Below are positions 18,370 to 26,932 of a DNA stretch of 64,000 nucleotides, in pieces. The first letter of the stretch is position 1. Each line of letters starts with the position of its first letter. The translations under genes were made by a program, and so were the position numbers. The notes beneath the pieces are model-generated. The model did no database searches, had not been told where the DNA came from, and worked only from the letters and a program-made list of their open reading frames with translations. The stretch covers positions 6,447 through 70,446 of the forward strand of contig DATBTC010000017.1 in assembly GCA_036559465.1 (NCBI GenBank), given 5' to 3'. This stretch comes from JAHFPN01 sp036559465 (GTDB lineage Bacteria > Pseudomonadota > Alphaproteobacteria > Rhizobiales > Xanthobacteraceae).

Positions 18370-19109
18370 AACAGTTGCAGGATCGCGTTGCGATCGTCAC
18401 CGGTTCCAATAGCGGCCTCGGGCGGGCCATCGCCGAATCCTTCGCGGCGGAGGGCGCCAAAGTTGTGCTCGCTGCGCGACGCAAGGAAGCGCTCGACGAG
18501 GTGGCGGCTGGGATCAAGGCCAAGGGCGGGGTCGCGCTCGCGGTGCCGACCGATGTCACCAAGGAGGCTGAAGTGATCGCGCTGTTCAAGAAGGCGCTCG
18601 ATGCGTTCAGCCGTGTCGACATTCTAGTAAACAACGCGGGCATCGCCAGAGGCGCGCCGATCGAGGATCTCATGCTCAAGACCTGGCAGGAATTGATCGA
18701 CGTAAATCTGACCGCGGCGTTCTTGTGCAGCCGGGAGGCGGTTCGCACCATGAAGAGCCGCGGCGGCGGCCGCATCATCAACATGGCGAGCATTTCATCG
18801 CGTGCGCCGCGGCAGCACTCGGCGGCCTACACCACGAGCAAATATGCGCTCGAAGGCCTCACGCGCTCGCTTACGTTCGACGGCCGCGCCTATGGCGTGG
18901 TCGCCTCGGTGATTCATCCGGGCGCGGTTGCAACCGGGTTCACGCCGGGCGCCAAGCCGGGCCACGGGAAGACGCCGCAAGATTATCTGATGGATCCGGC
19001 GGACATCGCCCGGATCGCGGTGCTGATGTGTACGCTGCCGCCGGAAGTGAATCTGTTCGACGCCACGATCCTGCCGAACCTGCAGCCTTCCTTCCTGGGC
19101 CGCGGCTGA
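18366..19109 (+). CDS. SDR family NAD(P)-dependent oxidoreductase
   Basis: Short-chain dehydrogenase, 247 aa. The cofactor motif is TGSNSGLG (12-19), with NNAG at about 89-92, a serine near 142, and the YxxxK catalytic pair Tyr155/Lys159. Basic residues after beta-2 (AARRK) suggest NADP(H) preference. It overlaps the MocA fusion by 4 nt, so it is the last gene of the molybdenum hydroxylase operon. It may act on the substrate or product of that enzyme. Its C-terminus, ending LQPSFLGRG, is shared with the SDR at 30077 (MATKMPFVGRG), so the two are related paralogs. Confidence 0.86.
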   Translation: MKQLQDRVAIVTGSNSGLGRAIAESFAAEGAKVVLAARRKEALDEVAAGIKAKGGVALAVPTDVTKEAEVIALFKKALDAFSRVDILVNNAGIARGAPIEDLMLKTWQELIDVNLTAAFLCSREAVRTMKSRGGGRIINMASISSRAPRQHSAAYTTSKYALEGLTRSLTFDGRAYGVVASVIHPGAVATGFTPGAKPGHGKTPQDYLMDPADIARIAVLMCTLPPEVNLFDATILPNLQPSFLGRG

Positions 19110-19840
19110 TCAGAACGGCGCGTAGAGCGAGAAGGTCGTATAGGCGCCGCTGCCTTTGTCGGAATTCGACAGCATACCGGCCGCGAGTGTGAGTTCCGCG
19201 GCTGTGAGCCGGGTACGTATCAGCACGCCAGCTCGCAGTTCCGAATAGCGCACGTCACCGAAAGCCGCAGCCTCGATGCCGGCCCGAAACGCAGGCTGAA
19301 ACTCGTGCACGAGTGCTGTGCGAGTCATGTACGAGCGGTTGACCGTCGATGCGCTCAACGACGCGGTGGCAACGAAGCTCTGTAATGCGCGCCAATGGAT
19401 TTCGAACAGCCCCTTCAGCCCGACGCTGGTGCCGACGACCGGGTTCGCAGGGTCGGCTGCCAGCAGCGCATGGTGCTCCACATGTGCACCGGCATAGGCG
19501 ACGAGCGTGACCGCATCGAAAGCGATGCGCTGGCCGATGAGCAGTTCGCCCGACGTGATTTGGCCCGTGTTGATACCGCCCGGCACCGCGCCGGCGTCGT
19601 AGCGATAGCGGCAGTGACCGCCGAAGATTCGAATCCGGATTCCGTCTTCGGGTTCGCGAACGGAGCGAGCACGATCCCCGACCAGCCGAACGCCGTATCG
19701 CGTGCGATATCGACACCGGCGAAGAAGAACAGACGGCGAGTCAGCCAATCGGAAGGCGACGCCCCGTCCGCCGCCGCCGCGCCAAAGCACGCGACGCCGA
19801 GCGTAAGCGCAGCGCCGAGTGCGCCCCTGCGAACTCCCAT
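19110..19840 (-). pseudogene. bcsS: Cellulose biosynthesis BcsS-like protein, frameshifted
   Basis: Two reading frames together encode one BcsS-like protein of about 243 aa. The 5' frame starts at 19840 with a signal peptide (MGVRRGALGAALTLGVACFG) and contains FFFAGVDIARDTAFGWSG and NPKTESGF. The homologous continuation RIFGGHCRYRYD onward is in another frame and runs to the stop at 19110. The break is at about 19629-19637, where one base seems to be missing (SGF then RIF). BcsS proteins are predicted beta-rich envelope proteins near bacterial cellulose synthase genes; none is visible here. It may be a true pseudogene or a sequencing error. Confidence 0.65.
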
Positions 19841-20054
19841 GCCCCGTCCCCGCCACTACACGCTGTGATGGATGGCAACAGGGTTGCTCGCGTCGCTCTA
19901 TCTATCAGGACTTGTAGGTAACCAATCGCAGGTTGTAGAACATTGAGGCCACACGATATTCTGCGAGCTTTATGCATGCAATCCACAGCCAATTCGCATA
20001 AGTGCGGCCGCTAACGCACGGCTATAGTCCGCGCCGACCCCCGCTGAGGCAGTC

Positions 20055-21248
20055 ATGGACGAGAAGCGCCGCCATCTCCGTTTCATCAATGTGGCGCACT
20101 TCGTAGACCATTACGTTCTGCTGATCTTCCCGACCGTTGTGCTCGGCCTCGAGCTCGAGCTCAACCGCTCTTATGGCGAGTTGATCGCGCTTTCCACCGC
20201 CTGTTTCGTCGCCTTCGGCCTGTTCTCGCTGCCCTCGGGCTGGCTCGGCGATCATTGGAGCCGGCGCAAGATGATCGCGATCTTCTTCTTTGGTTGTGCC
20301 ATTTCGCTGGCGGCGGCGGCGATGGCGCCAAACATGTTCTGGCTTGCGGCGGCGTTGCTCGTGCTCGGCGTGTTCGCGTCGATCTATCACCCGGTCGGCG
20401 TCACGTTGCTGGTCGCCAACGCACGCGACCGCGGCCGCGACTTCGCCACCAACGGCGTGTGGGGCAACCTGGGCGTCGCCTTCGCGCCCGGCATCACGGC
20501 GCTGATTGCCGTGACGTTCGGCTGGCGGCCGGCTTTCGCGCTGCCGGCGATCGTGTGCGCCGGCATCGGCGTCGCGTATCTGATGATGACCGAAGAGCAC
20601 AAGGAAAAGCCCGCGGACCGCGAGCGCATAGCCGAGGTTCCGCTCACCTGGGGCATGATGGCGTGGATCTTCGGCTTCTTCGCGCTGGTTTCGTTCGCGG
20701 GCGGGCTGGTGTTCAACATTTTGACCGTCGCAGTGCCGAAGCTCGTCGACGAGCGGCTGGCGCAGGATATTCCGCTCGCGCTCATCGGTTCGGTCGCCAC
20801 GATGGTGCTGCTGTTTGGCGGCATCGCGCAACTCACGGTCGGGCGGCTGGTATCGCGCTTTCCGCCGCACATCCTGTTCGCCGGCATCGGCATCATGCAG
20901 CTCGTGGGCATCGCCTGGGCGGCGATGGCCTCGGGTCCGATGCTATTAGTAGCGCTCGCGGTCTCAATCGCGGCGATCTATGCGCAGGTCACGGTCGGCG
21001 ACGTGGTGATCGCGCGCTATACGGCCGATGCCTGGCGCGGGCGCGTGTTCGCGGTGCGATTCTTCCTCGCCTTCATCACCAGCGGGCTGGCCGTTTTCGC
21101 GATCGCGTTCTTGCACGGGCGAGGCGGTTTCGGCCTCGTGCTGTTGCTGACGGCCATCTGCGCGGGGTTGTTCGCGTTTGCGGTGGCGGGAATCGCGGTG
21201 CTCGCCTCGCGGGCCGAAGCCGGCCCGCGCGTGCAGCCGGCCGAATGA
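20055..21248 (+). CDS. MFS transporter
   Basis: Major facilitator superfamily protein of 397 aa with about 12 predicted membrane helices. The MFS loop 2-3 signature is seen as GWLGDHWSRRKMIA near residue 64. The N-terminal FINVAHFVDHYVLLIFPTVVL is typical of the fosmidomycin-resistance/FsR-like and related drug or metabolite exporters. No dedicated regulator is adjacent. The stop codon overlaps the start of a small secreted protein gene (ATGA). Substrate unknown. Confidence 0.87.
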   Translation: MDEKRRHLRFINVAHFVDHYVLLIFPTVVLGLELELNRSYGELIALSTACFVAFGLFSLPSGWLGDHWSRRKMIAIFFFGCAISLAAAAMAPNMFWLAAALLVLGVFASIYHPVGVTLLVANARDRGRDFATNGVWGNLGVAFAPGITALIAVTFGWRPAFALPAIVCAGIGVAYLMMTEEHKEKPADRERIAEVPLTWGMMAWIFGFFALVSFAGGLVFNILTVAVPKLVDERLAQDIPLALIGSVATMVLLFGGIAQLTVGRLVSRFPPHILFAGIGIMQLVGIAWAAMASGPMLLVALAVSIAAIYAQVTVGDVVIARYTADAWRGRVFAVRFFLAFITSGLAVFAIAFLHGRGGFGLVLLLTAICAGLFAFAVAGIAVLASRAEAGPRVQPAE

Positions 21249-21724
21249 GAACGCTCTTCCTTATGCGGGCGGCTTTAGTCCTACTCGGCACGTGGTTCCT
21301 CGTTGCGCCGGCAGCCGCGCAGGACCGCGCGACGATAGAAGATTTCTCGGTGCACTTATTCATGATCGAGAAGGGTGAATTGTCGCCGGACATCACCAGG
21401 GTGCTCGGCTTCTTTTCCTGGAATTTTTCCGCGAGCGGCGATGGCTTCGACGGCGGCCAGTTTCACGGCTATCTGATCAGCCTGCGCTTCGTCGCGCCGC
21501 GCGAGGTGTTTGCCAAGGGTCCGCAGGCGCGCGTCGAGTTGCGCGACTCCCAGAAGGGAACGGTACTCAGGCGGTTCACCTTGGCGGACATCTATGTGGG
21601 CGACCAGAAGCCGAGCCATCGCGCGTTGCTGGTTTCGGGCCTCGATTGTACTCCGGTCAAAATCGTCGTGCTTTCGCACGGCAAACGGATCGAGAAAGAG
21701 CTTCCGCTGCAATGCGGGGAGTAG
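21245..21724 (+). CDS. Hypothetical secreted protein
   Basis: A 159-aa protein with an N-terminal signal peptide (hydrophobic ALVLLGTWFLVAPAAA, cleavage near AQ). The mature part of about 135 aa has no motif that I recognise. It contains one cysteine near residue 139 and another near the C-terminus (QCGE), which could form a disulfide. It is translationally coupled to the MFS gene by a 4-nt overlap, so it may be a periplasmic accessory of that transporter. The mature region is mixed and probably beta-rich. Function unknown. Confidence 0.75.
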   Translation: MRTLFLMRAALVLLGTWFLVAPAAAQDRATIEDFSVHLFMIEKGELSPDITRVLGFFSWNFSASGDGFDGGQFHGYLISLRFVAPREVFAKGPQARVELRDSQKGTVLRRFTLADIYVGDQKPSHRALLVSGLDCTPVKIVVLSHGKRIEKELPLQCGE

Positions 21725-21739
21725 CGTTTTTTTGAACGT

Positions 21740-22549
21740 TCACTTCTTCAACCGCTCTATAAGCGCAATGGCGGCGGCCGGCGCACGTATTTTTCCTTCG
21801 TGGATGAAATAGACGAACACGTCGCGGGTTTGTGCTTTGGCAGGCGGCTTGGCTTCGACGCGCGGGAGATCGGCGGGCGCGCCACCCTTCGCCCAGGTCT
21901 TGAAGCGCTCGACCCATTTATCCAGAGCCTTCGGCGAGTATGCGGTGGGGATTGTGTCCTTGCCCTTCTGCAAGCGCGCATAGACGAAATCGCCTGTCAC
22001 GTCGGCGATTTCCGGATACGTCTGGTGTTCGGAATAGACCACAGGGATGGCAAACTTTCGAAGCAAGGCGACGAACGCGGGCGTACGGAAGCTGTCGTGG
22101 CGCACTTCGACGACGTGGCGCAGGCGGCGGCCGTCGAGCTTGGCCGGAAGCAGTTCAAGAAACGCCCCAAAATCGGCCGGATCGAACTTTTTCGTCGGCG
22201 CGAATTGCCATAAGAACGGCCCCAGCTTGTCGCCGAGCTCCAGCACGCCGGAACCGAGGAAGCGCTTGATCGAGTCACCGGCTTCCGCGAGCACGCGGCG
22301 ATTGGTGACGAAACGCGAGCCCTTGACCGAAAATACGAAGTCGGCCGGCGTTTCGCGCGCCCATTTGCGGAAGGTTTCGGGCTTCTGCGAGCCGTAGAAG
22401 GTCGAATTGATCTCGATCGAGGTCAGATGCGCGCCGGCATAGGCCAGTTCTTTCGCCTGCGGCAGGCCCTTCGGATAGAACACGCCGCGCCAGGGCTCGA
22501 AGCTCCAGCCGCCGATGCCGACGCGGATTTGTCCGGGTTTCGTTTTCAT
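21740..22549 (-). CDS. DUF72 domain-containing protein (YecE family)
   Basis: TIM-barrel-like protein of the DUF72/YecE family, 269 aa. Family marks are VGIGGWSFEPWRGVFYP at residues 10-26, the ...SIEINSTFYGSQKPETFRKWA stretch, and FSVKGSRFVTNRRVL. The C-terminal segment DVFVYFIHEGKIRAP matches the usual end of the family. An in-frame ATG 36 nt upstream is possible, but the family start fits MKTKPGQ. Biochemical function is not established for this family. It is convergent with the MFS unit and lies downstream of groEL on the same strand, separated by a terminator. Confidence 0.85.
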   Translation of the reverse strand: MKTKPGQIRVGIGGWSFEPWRGVFYPKGLPQAKELAYAGAHLTSIEINSTFYGSQKPETFRKWARETPADFVFSVKGSRFVTNRRVLAEAGDSIKRFLGSGVLELGDKLGPFLWQFAPTKKFDPADFGAFLELLPAKLDGRRLRHVVEVRHDSFRTPAFVALLRKFAIPVVYSEHQTYPEIADVTGDFVYARLQKGKDTIPTAYSPKALDKWVERFKTWAKGGAPADLPRVEAKPPAKAQTRDVFVYFIHEGKIRAPAAAIALIERLKK

Positions 22550-22574
22550 CGGCTGATAGTTTCCGCGATGTTTT

Positions 22575-22609
22575 CGCAAAAGCAAAGGCCCGGGCTTGCG
22601 CCCGGGCCT
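22575..22609 (-). terminator. Rho-independent terminator of groESL
   Basis: Perfect 10-bp GC-rich inverted repeat AGGCCCGGGC / GCCCGGGCCT at 22586-22609 with a TTGC loop. On the minus strand it is followed by the T-rich run TTGCTTTTGCG. It lies 34 nt past the groEL stop and ahead of the DUF72 gene. Confidence 0.8.
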
Positions 22610-22642
22610 GATGTTTCCGATTTTGCTTGAGCGTCGGCTGGA

Positions 22643-24280
22643 TCAGAAATCCATCCCACCCATGCCGCCGCCGGTGGGCATTTGGGGCGCGGACTGCTTC
22701 TTCGGCAGCTCTGCTACCATCGCCTCGGTCGTGATCAAGAGCCCCGCGATGGACGCCGCGTTCTGCAGCGCCGCACGCACGACCTTGGTCGGGTCGATGA
22801 TGCCCTTGGTGAGCATATTGCCGTACTCGCCGGTCTGCGCGTCATAGCCGAAGGAATACTGATCCTTCTCCATGATCTTGCCGACGACCACCGAGCCGTC
22901 CTCGCCCGCATTGAGGGCGATCTGGCGGGCCGGCCAGGAGAGCGCCTTGCGGACGATCTCGATGCCGGTCTTCTGGTCGTCGTTCTCGGGCCGCAGGCGC
23001 TTGAGTGCGTTGGCCGCGCGCAACAGCGCGACGCCGCCGCCGGGCAGAATGCCTTCCTCGACGGCCGCGCGGGTCGCGTGCATGGCATCATCCACGCGGT
23101 CCTTGCGCTCCTTGACCTCGACCTCGGTCGCGCCGCCGACGCGGATGACCGCAACACCGCCCGCCAGCTTGGCGAGACGTTCCTGCAGCTTCTCCTTGTC
23201 GTAGTCGGACGTGGTCTCTTCGATCTGTGCCTTGATCTGCGCGATGCGACCTTCGATGTCGGCCTTCTTGCCGGCGCCGGAGACCACCGTGGTGTTTTCC
23301 TTCTCGATCGTCACCTTCTTGGCGCGGCCGAGCATCTGCAAGGTCACGTTCTCGAGCTTGATGCCGAGATCCTCGGAGATCGCCGTACCGCCGGTCAGGA
23401 CTGCGATGTCCTGCAGCATGGCCTTGCGGCGGTCACCGAAGCCGGGCGCTTTCACTGCCGCGACTTTGAGGCCGCCGCGCAGCTTGTTGACCACGAGGGT
23501 CGCGAGCGCTTCGCCCTCGACGTCCTCGGCGATGATGAGGAGTGGCTTGCCGGTCTGCACGACCGCTTCCAGGAGCGGGAGCAGTTCCTGCAGGCCCGAG
23601 AGCTTCTTCTCGTTGATCAGGATGTAGGGGTCTTCCATATCGACCCGCATCTTGTCGGCGTTGGTGATGAAGTAGGGCGAGATATAGCCGCGGTCGAACT
23701 GCATGCCTTCGACCACGTCGAGCTCGGTCTCGAGCGACTTGGCCTCTTCGACCGTGATCACACCCTCGTTGCCGACCTTGGCCATGGCCTTGGCGAGGAA
23801 ATTGCCGATCTCGCTGTCGCCGTTGGCCGAGATGGTGCCGACCTGGGCGATCTCGTCGTTGGAGGTGACTTTCTTCGAGTTTTTCTTGAGGTCTTCGACG
23901 ACGGCTTCGACCGCGAGGTCGACGCCGCGCTTCAGGTCCATCGGGTTCATGCCCGCGGCCACGGCCTTGGCGCCTTCACGGACGATGGCCTGGGCGAGCA
24001 CGGTGGCGGTGGTGGTGCCGTCGCCGCCGACGTCGGAGGTCTTGGAGGCGACCTCGCGCACCATCTGTGCGCCCATGTTCTCGAACTTGTCCTCGAGTTC
24101 GATTTCCTTCGCCACCGTCACACCGTCCTTGGTGATGCGCGGGGCGCCGAAGGATTTGTCGAGCACGACGTTGCGGCCCTTGGGGCCGAGCGTCACCCTC
24201 ACCGCATTGGCGAGGATGTCGACGCCGCGCAGCATCTTGTCGCGGGCATCGACGGAAAATTTTACTTCCTTGGCAGCCAT
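22643..24280 (-). CDS. groEL: Chaperonin GroEL
   Basis: 60-kDa chaperonin subunit, 545 aa, the usual length. Clear markers are the N-terminal AAKEVKFSVDARDKML, the ATP-binding GDGTTTATVLAQAI near residue 86, the GVAVIRVGGATEVEVKE segment and the C-terminal GGGMGGMDF tail. It folds newly made proteins together with GroES in the cytoplasm. It is second in a groES-groEL operon (93-nt gap) controlled by a CIRCE element upstream of groES. A strong terminator follows. Confidence 0.98.
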   Translation of the reverse strand: MAAKEVKFSVDARDKMLRGVDILANAVRVTLGPKGRNVVLDKSFGAPRITKDGVTVAKEIELEDKFENMGAQMVREVASKTSDVGGDGTTTATVLAQAIVREGAKAVAAGMNPMDLKRGVDLAVEAVVEDLKKNSKKVTSNDEIAQVGTISANGDSEIGNFLAKAMAKVGNEGVITVEEAKSLETELDVVEGMQFDRGYISPYFITNADKMRVDMEDPYILINEKKLSGLQELLPLLEAVVQTGKPLLIIAEDVEGEALATLVVNKLRGGLKVAAVKAPGFGDRRKAMLQDIAVLTGGTAISEDLGIKLENVTLQMLGRAKKVTIEKENTTVVSGAGKKADIEGRIAQIKAQIEETTSDYDKEKLQERLAKLAGGVAVIRVGGATEVEVKERKDRVDDAMHATRAAVEEGILPGGGVALLRAANALKRLRPENDDQKTGIEIVRKALSWPARQIALNAGEDGSVVVGKIMEKDQYSFGYDAQTGEYGNMLTKGIIDPTKVVRAALQNAASIAGLLITTEAMVAELPKKQSAPQMPTGGGMGGMDF

Positions 24281-24373
24281 GGTTGTCTTGCTCCGTTCGT
24301 TTTCATTGCAATCTCGTCACCCGAAGGCGCGAGGGCGCGGAACGCGCCAGAGTTTCAAAGGATGGCGGGACGA

Positions 24374-24691
24374 TTACGCGGCCTTTTTCCTGGCCACGGC
24401 GACGCCTTCGAGGACGCCCAGAATGTCGGACTCCTTCATGATGAGGAGATCCTTGCCGTCGATCTTCACTTCGGTGCCGGACCACTTGCCGAACAGCACG
24501 CGGTCGCCGGCCTTGACGTCGGGCTTCACGAGCTTGCCGGCCTCGTCGCGGCCGCCAGGGCCGACGGCGATGATCTCGCCCTCGGACGGCTTCTCTTTCA
24601 CGGTGTCGGGGATGATGATGCCGCCGGCAGTCTTCTCCTCGGCGTCGATGCGGCGCACGACGACACGGTCGTGCAACGGACGAAACTTCAT
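24374..24691 (-). CDS. groES: Co-chaperonin GroES
   Basis: 10-kDa co-chaperonin, 105 aa. Seen motifs are MKFRPLHDRVVVRRID, the mobile loop EEKTAGGIIIPDTVKEKP and the C-terminal half KYSG-like WSGTEVKIDGKDLLIMKESDILGV. The ATG at 24691 is chosen because it gives the canonical start and follows a GGAGG-like site; longer upstream frames are not conserved. It is the first gene of groESL and sits about 120 nt downstream of the CIRCE operator. Confidence 0.97.
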   Translation of the reverse strand: MKFRPLHDRVVVRRIDAEEKTAGGIIIPDTVKEKPSEGEIIAVGPGGRDEAGKLVKPDVKAGDRVLFGKWSGTEVKIDGKDLLIMKESDILGVLEGVAVARKKAA

Positions 24692-24810
24692 GAGCAACCT
24701 CCAAGCATTTGTTATTGCAGCATTTTCTGACGCCCCGAGGAATTGCGCGGGACGTCTAGGCTGGAGATGGTCGGCCTCCTCCAGTTCTGCAAGAGGGTGA
24801 ATAGCAAATT

Positions 24811-24837
24811 TTGGCACTCTGGGAAGGGGAGTGATAA
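24811..24837. promoter_or_regulatory. CIRCE element (HrcA operator) upstream of groESL
   Basis: TTGGCACTC (24811-24819), nine spacer bases, then GAGTGATAA (24829-24837). The CIRCE consensus is TTAGCACTC-N9-GAGTGCTAA, so two of the 18 arm positions differ and the spacing is exact. It lies about 120 nt upstream of the groES start. HrcA binding here represses groESL until heat shock. hrcA itself is not in the window. Confidence 0.88.
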
Positions 24838-25019
24838 TGCATTGACTTAGATGGTTAATTCGGCCCGCTGGGATGCGCCGCTGATCGCCGTACAAAGCGT
24901 TGTCAGCAATCGGCACCCCATGCTGCTAACGCCTTGAAACTGCACAAACAATCCAAGAATTCGGCTTGCTCTTGACGAACCGCCGAGGCGACCATGTGCT
25001 GATGGACGTGGAGATTCGC

Positions 25020-25289
25020 ATGCACTCGGAAGACTTCGCCAAACAAGTGAAAGGCTACGGCCTGACCACCGCCCACATCCTCTACCGGCTGCCGGACCAT
25101 CCGCGGCTTCTGCAGACCTATGTCTGGCAGGATTACGACCTGTTTCCGAAGTTCCCGGCGCTGGTGTGCTTTCTCAATTTCTGGCGGCGCGAACTCGAAG
25201 GGCCGCTGCATTCGATCACGGTCGCGCATGCCCGCCTGATCCGGCCCGCGGAAATCCGCGCGATCGGCAGCGAACTCCGGCTGCATTGA
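25020..25289 (+). CDS. usg: Usg family protein
   Basis: Small protein of 89 aa matching the alphaproteobacterial Usg family. The core reads KGYGLTTAHILYRLPDHPRLLQ and WQDYDLFPKFPAL, and the end is EGPLHSITVAHARLIRPAE. The ATG at 25020 is preferred to upstream starts at 24966 and 25002 because a GGAG sits 6 nt before it and family proteins begin here. Usg was named for its place near trp genes in some species, but its function is unknown. It is transcribed away from groESL. Confidence 0.85.
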   Translation: MHSEDFAKQVKGYGLTTAHILYRLPDHPRLLQTYVWQDYDLFPKFPALVCFLNFWRRELEGPLHSITVAHARLIRPAEIRAIGSELRLH

Positions 25290-25295
25290 ACGGCG

Positions 25296-26048
25296 TCAAT
25301 AGGCGAGCTTCGGATACCAATCCTTGCCGCGGCCCTCGGGCGTGTAGTCGAGCATATTCCATAGCGGCCAGATCATATCGACGTGGCGATTGTTCTGACC
25401 CGGCTCCGCGGGAGTCAACAGCAGTTCGGTTTGATAGAAGTGCCGTGTTTGTCCGTTGCGCCGGACGAAGACGTTGAGCGAAGGCCATTGCGACCCGTCG
25501 GCACGTTCGCCTTGGTAGTCGCTGTTGTAAGGGTTGTTTGCGGACGACAGCAGGCGTAGCTGCGACCAGCTGCGCTCGCGTGCGTGGTCGCGGATACGTT
25601 CGATCGGTGACTTGGCGATCACCACGAAACTCACACGTTGGCGGATGTGATCATATTGGCCATCGAGCCCGTCGAGGATCGAGGTGCACATCGGGCAAGC
25701 CTTGGCCATGGCCGGCCCATACATGAAGCTGTAGGCCACGAGCGTATTCTTATCGCCGAAGAGTTCCGAGAGCCGTACGCGGCGAACGGTCGTCGTATCC
25801 GCGATATCGGCGGCGCCTTCCTCGAAGGCGTAGTCCTCCGGCAACGTTCCGCCGAGCGGAAGCCTTCGCCGCGCGGCCGCGACACTTTCGATTTGGCGGC
25901 GCAATTCGATCTCGGAGCGCAGCAGAGCGTTGCGCGCTTTGCGGTAGCCGGCGCTCTCGCCCGGGAAGTGCTTGTCGTGGAGGGCGAACGCCTTGCGCGG
26001 CGATCCGTTACTCGTCCGCTTTGGTTTGCGTCTCGGCTTCTTTGCCAT
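25296..26048 (-). CDS. DUF899 family protein (thioredoxin-like)
   Basis: A 250-aa protein of the DUF899 family, which has a thioredoxin-like fold but an unknown reaction. The pattern YSFMYGPAMAKACPMCTSILDGL near residues 107-127 contains the family CPMC motif. The region KSPIERIRDHARERSW and the C-terminal YHFYQTE-like RHFYQTELLLTP with ...WNMLDYTPEGRG also fit. The first 25 residues are basic. It is convergent with usg (6-nt gap). It may be a redox or detoxification enzyme; this is not shown. Confidence 0.85.
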   Translation of the reverse strand: MAKKPRRKPKRTSNGSPRKAFALHDKHFPGESAGYRKARNALLRSEIELRRQIESVAAARRRLPLGGTLPEDYAFEEGAADIADTTTVRRVRLSELFGDKNTLVAYSFMYGPAMAKACPMCTSILDGLDGQYDHIRQRVSFVVIAKSPIERIRDHARERSWSQLRLLSSANNPYNSDYQGERADGSQWPSLNVFVRRNGQTRHFYQTELLLTPAEPGQNNRHVDMIWPLWNMLDYTPEGRGKDWYPKLAY

Positions 26049-26116
26049 GGGATAGCTCCCGATGCGTTCGTGACGAAGTTATTTAGCTAATATGTTAAAT
26101 AATAACAGGCGAGAGA

Positions 26117-26458
26117 TCAAGCCCGCTTTTTCTTCTTCGCCGGCATCGGGCCGATATATTTCTTCGCCAACGCAATACCCTTCTTGAGCGCGGCGCCCTT
26201 ACAACGGTCGGGTTTGATCCAAACGAATCCGTGCATTTGCCGGCCGGCCATGGCCATCCGGCTTGCGCCGGGCAGTTTCAGTGCTGCAGCTTCCTGCTCT
26301 TTTCCGACGCGAAACATAACGCCGTGCCAACCGGTGCCACAAAGCATGTTGCCGCGCCACATGAAGCAAATGCCGCCGAACATTTTTTGCTCGGCGATGT
26401 TGCGGGTGCGCTTCAGCGCTGTGCGCAGGCGTTTGGCGGCGGCTTGGTCGTAGGCCAT
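26117..26458 (-). CDS. TfoX N-terminal domain protein
   Basis: A 113-aa protein consisting only of the TfoX/Sxy N-terminal domain. The core is ALKRTRNIAEQKMFGGICFMWRGNMLCG and VMFRVGKEQEAAAL. The lysine-rich tail ends in KKKKRA. The start at 26458 has a strong GGAGAGG site; an in-frame start 24 nt upstream lacks one. Stand-alone TfoX-N proteins are widespread and their role is unclear. A competence role should not be assumed. It is divergent from the cyclophilin-like gene. Confidence 0.83.
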   Translation of the reverse strand: MAYDQAAAKRLRTALKRTRNIAEQKMFGGICFMWRGNMLCGTGWHGVMFRVGKEQEAAALKLPGASRMAMAGRQMHGFVWIKPDRCKGAALKKGIALAKKYIGPMPAKKKKRA

Positions 26459-26555
26459 GGCATACCTCTCCAAATTTTGCATTGATCCATCCCGCTTGGC
26501 GAATGGGACGGTGCCGTGGCAAGAGATTACCGTGGCGGCTAGGGGGCGTCAGCCC

Positions 26556-26930
26556 ATGCGTATTCGCTTCGATTTCGGCAAGGTCCAGCTCGATGCCGAG
26601 CTGCTCGATACCCCGACTGCCAAGGCGATCGCGGCCGCGCTGCCGTTCTCGTGCCGTGCGCTCACTTGGGACGAGGAGGTCTATTTCGATATCCCGGTCA
26701 AGGCCGCGCGCGAGGCCGATGCGCGCGCGGTGGTGACGCCGGGCGAGATCGCCTACTGGCCCGATGGCAGTGCCATCGCCATCGGCTTTGGTCGGACGCC
26801 GATCAGCCGCGGCGACGAGACGCGGCTCGCGTCCCCCTGCAATGTCTGGGCGAAGGCGCTCGGCGATGTGAAGATGCTCGCGGGCGTGCGCGGGGGCACG
26901 CCGATCTCGGTCAAGATTCTCAAGGAATGA
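26556..26930 (+). CDS. Cyclophilin-like fold protein
   Basis: A 124-aa protein of the cyclophilin-like family related to TM1367 (former DUF369). The N-terminal strand MRIRFDFGKVQLDAELLDT is followed by TAKAIAAALPF and the conserved VYFDIPV; then comes GEIAYWPDGSAIAIGFGRTPIS. The family has the cyclophilin beta-barrel but lacks proven prolyl isomerase activity. Its stop overlaps a possible start of the MetE-like gene, so it is the first gene of an operon with two MetE-like genes and an SDR. Function in that operon is unknown. Confidence 0.8.
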   Translation: MRIRFDFGKVQLDAELLDTPTAKAIAAALPFSCRALTWDEEVYFDIPVKAAREADARAVVTPGEIAYWPDGSAIAIGFGRTPISRGDETRLASPCNVWAKALGDVKMLAGVRGGTPISVKILKE

Positions 26931-26932
26931 AC

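Noticed and set aside
22682..24730. Long plus-strand frame (682 codons) opposite groEL
   Set aside because: Antisense shadow of a certain groEL/groES; no motif.
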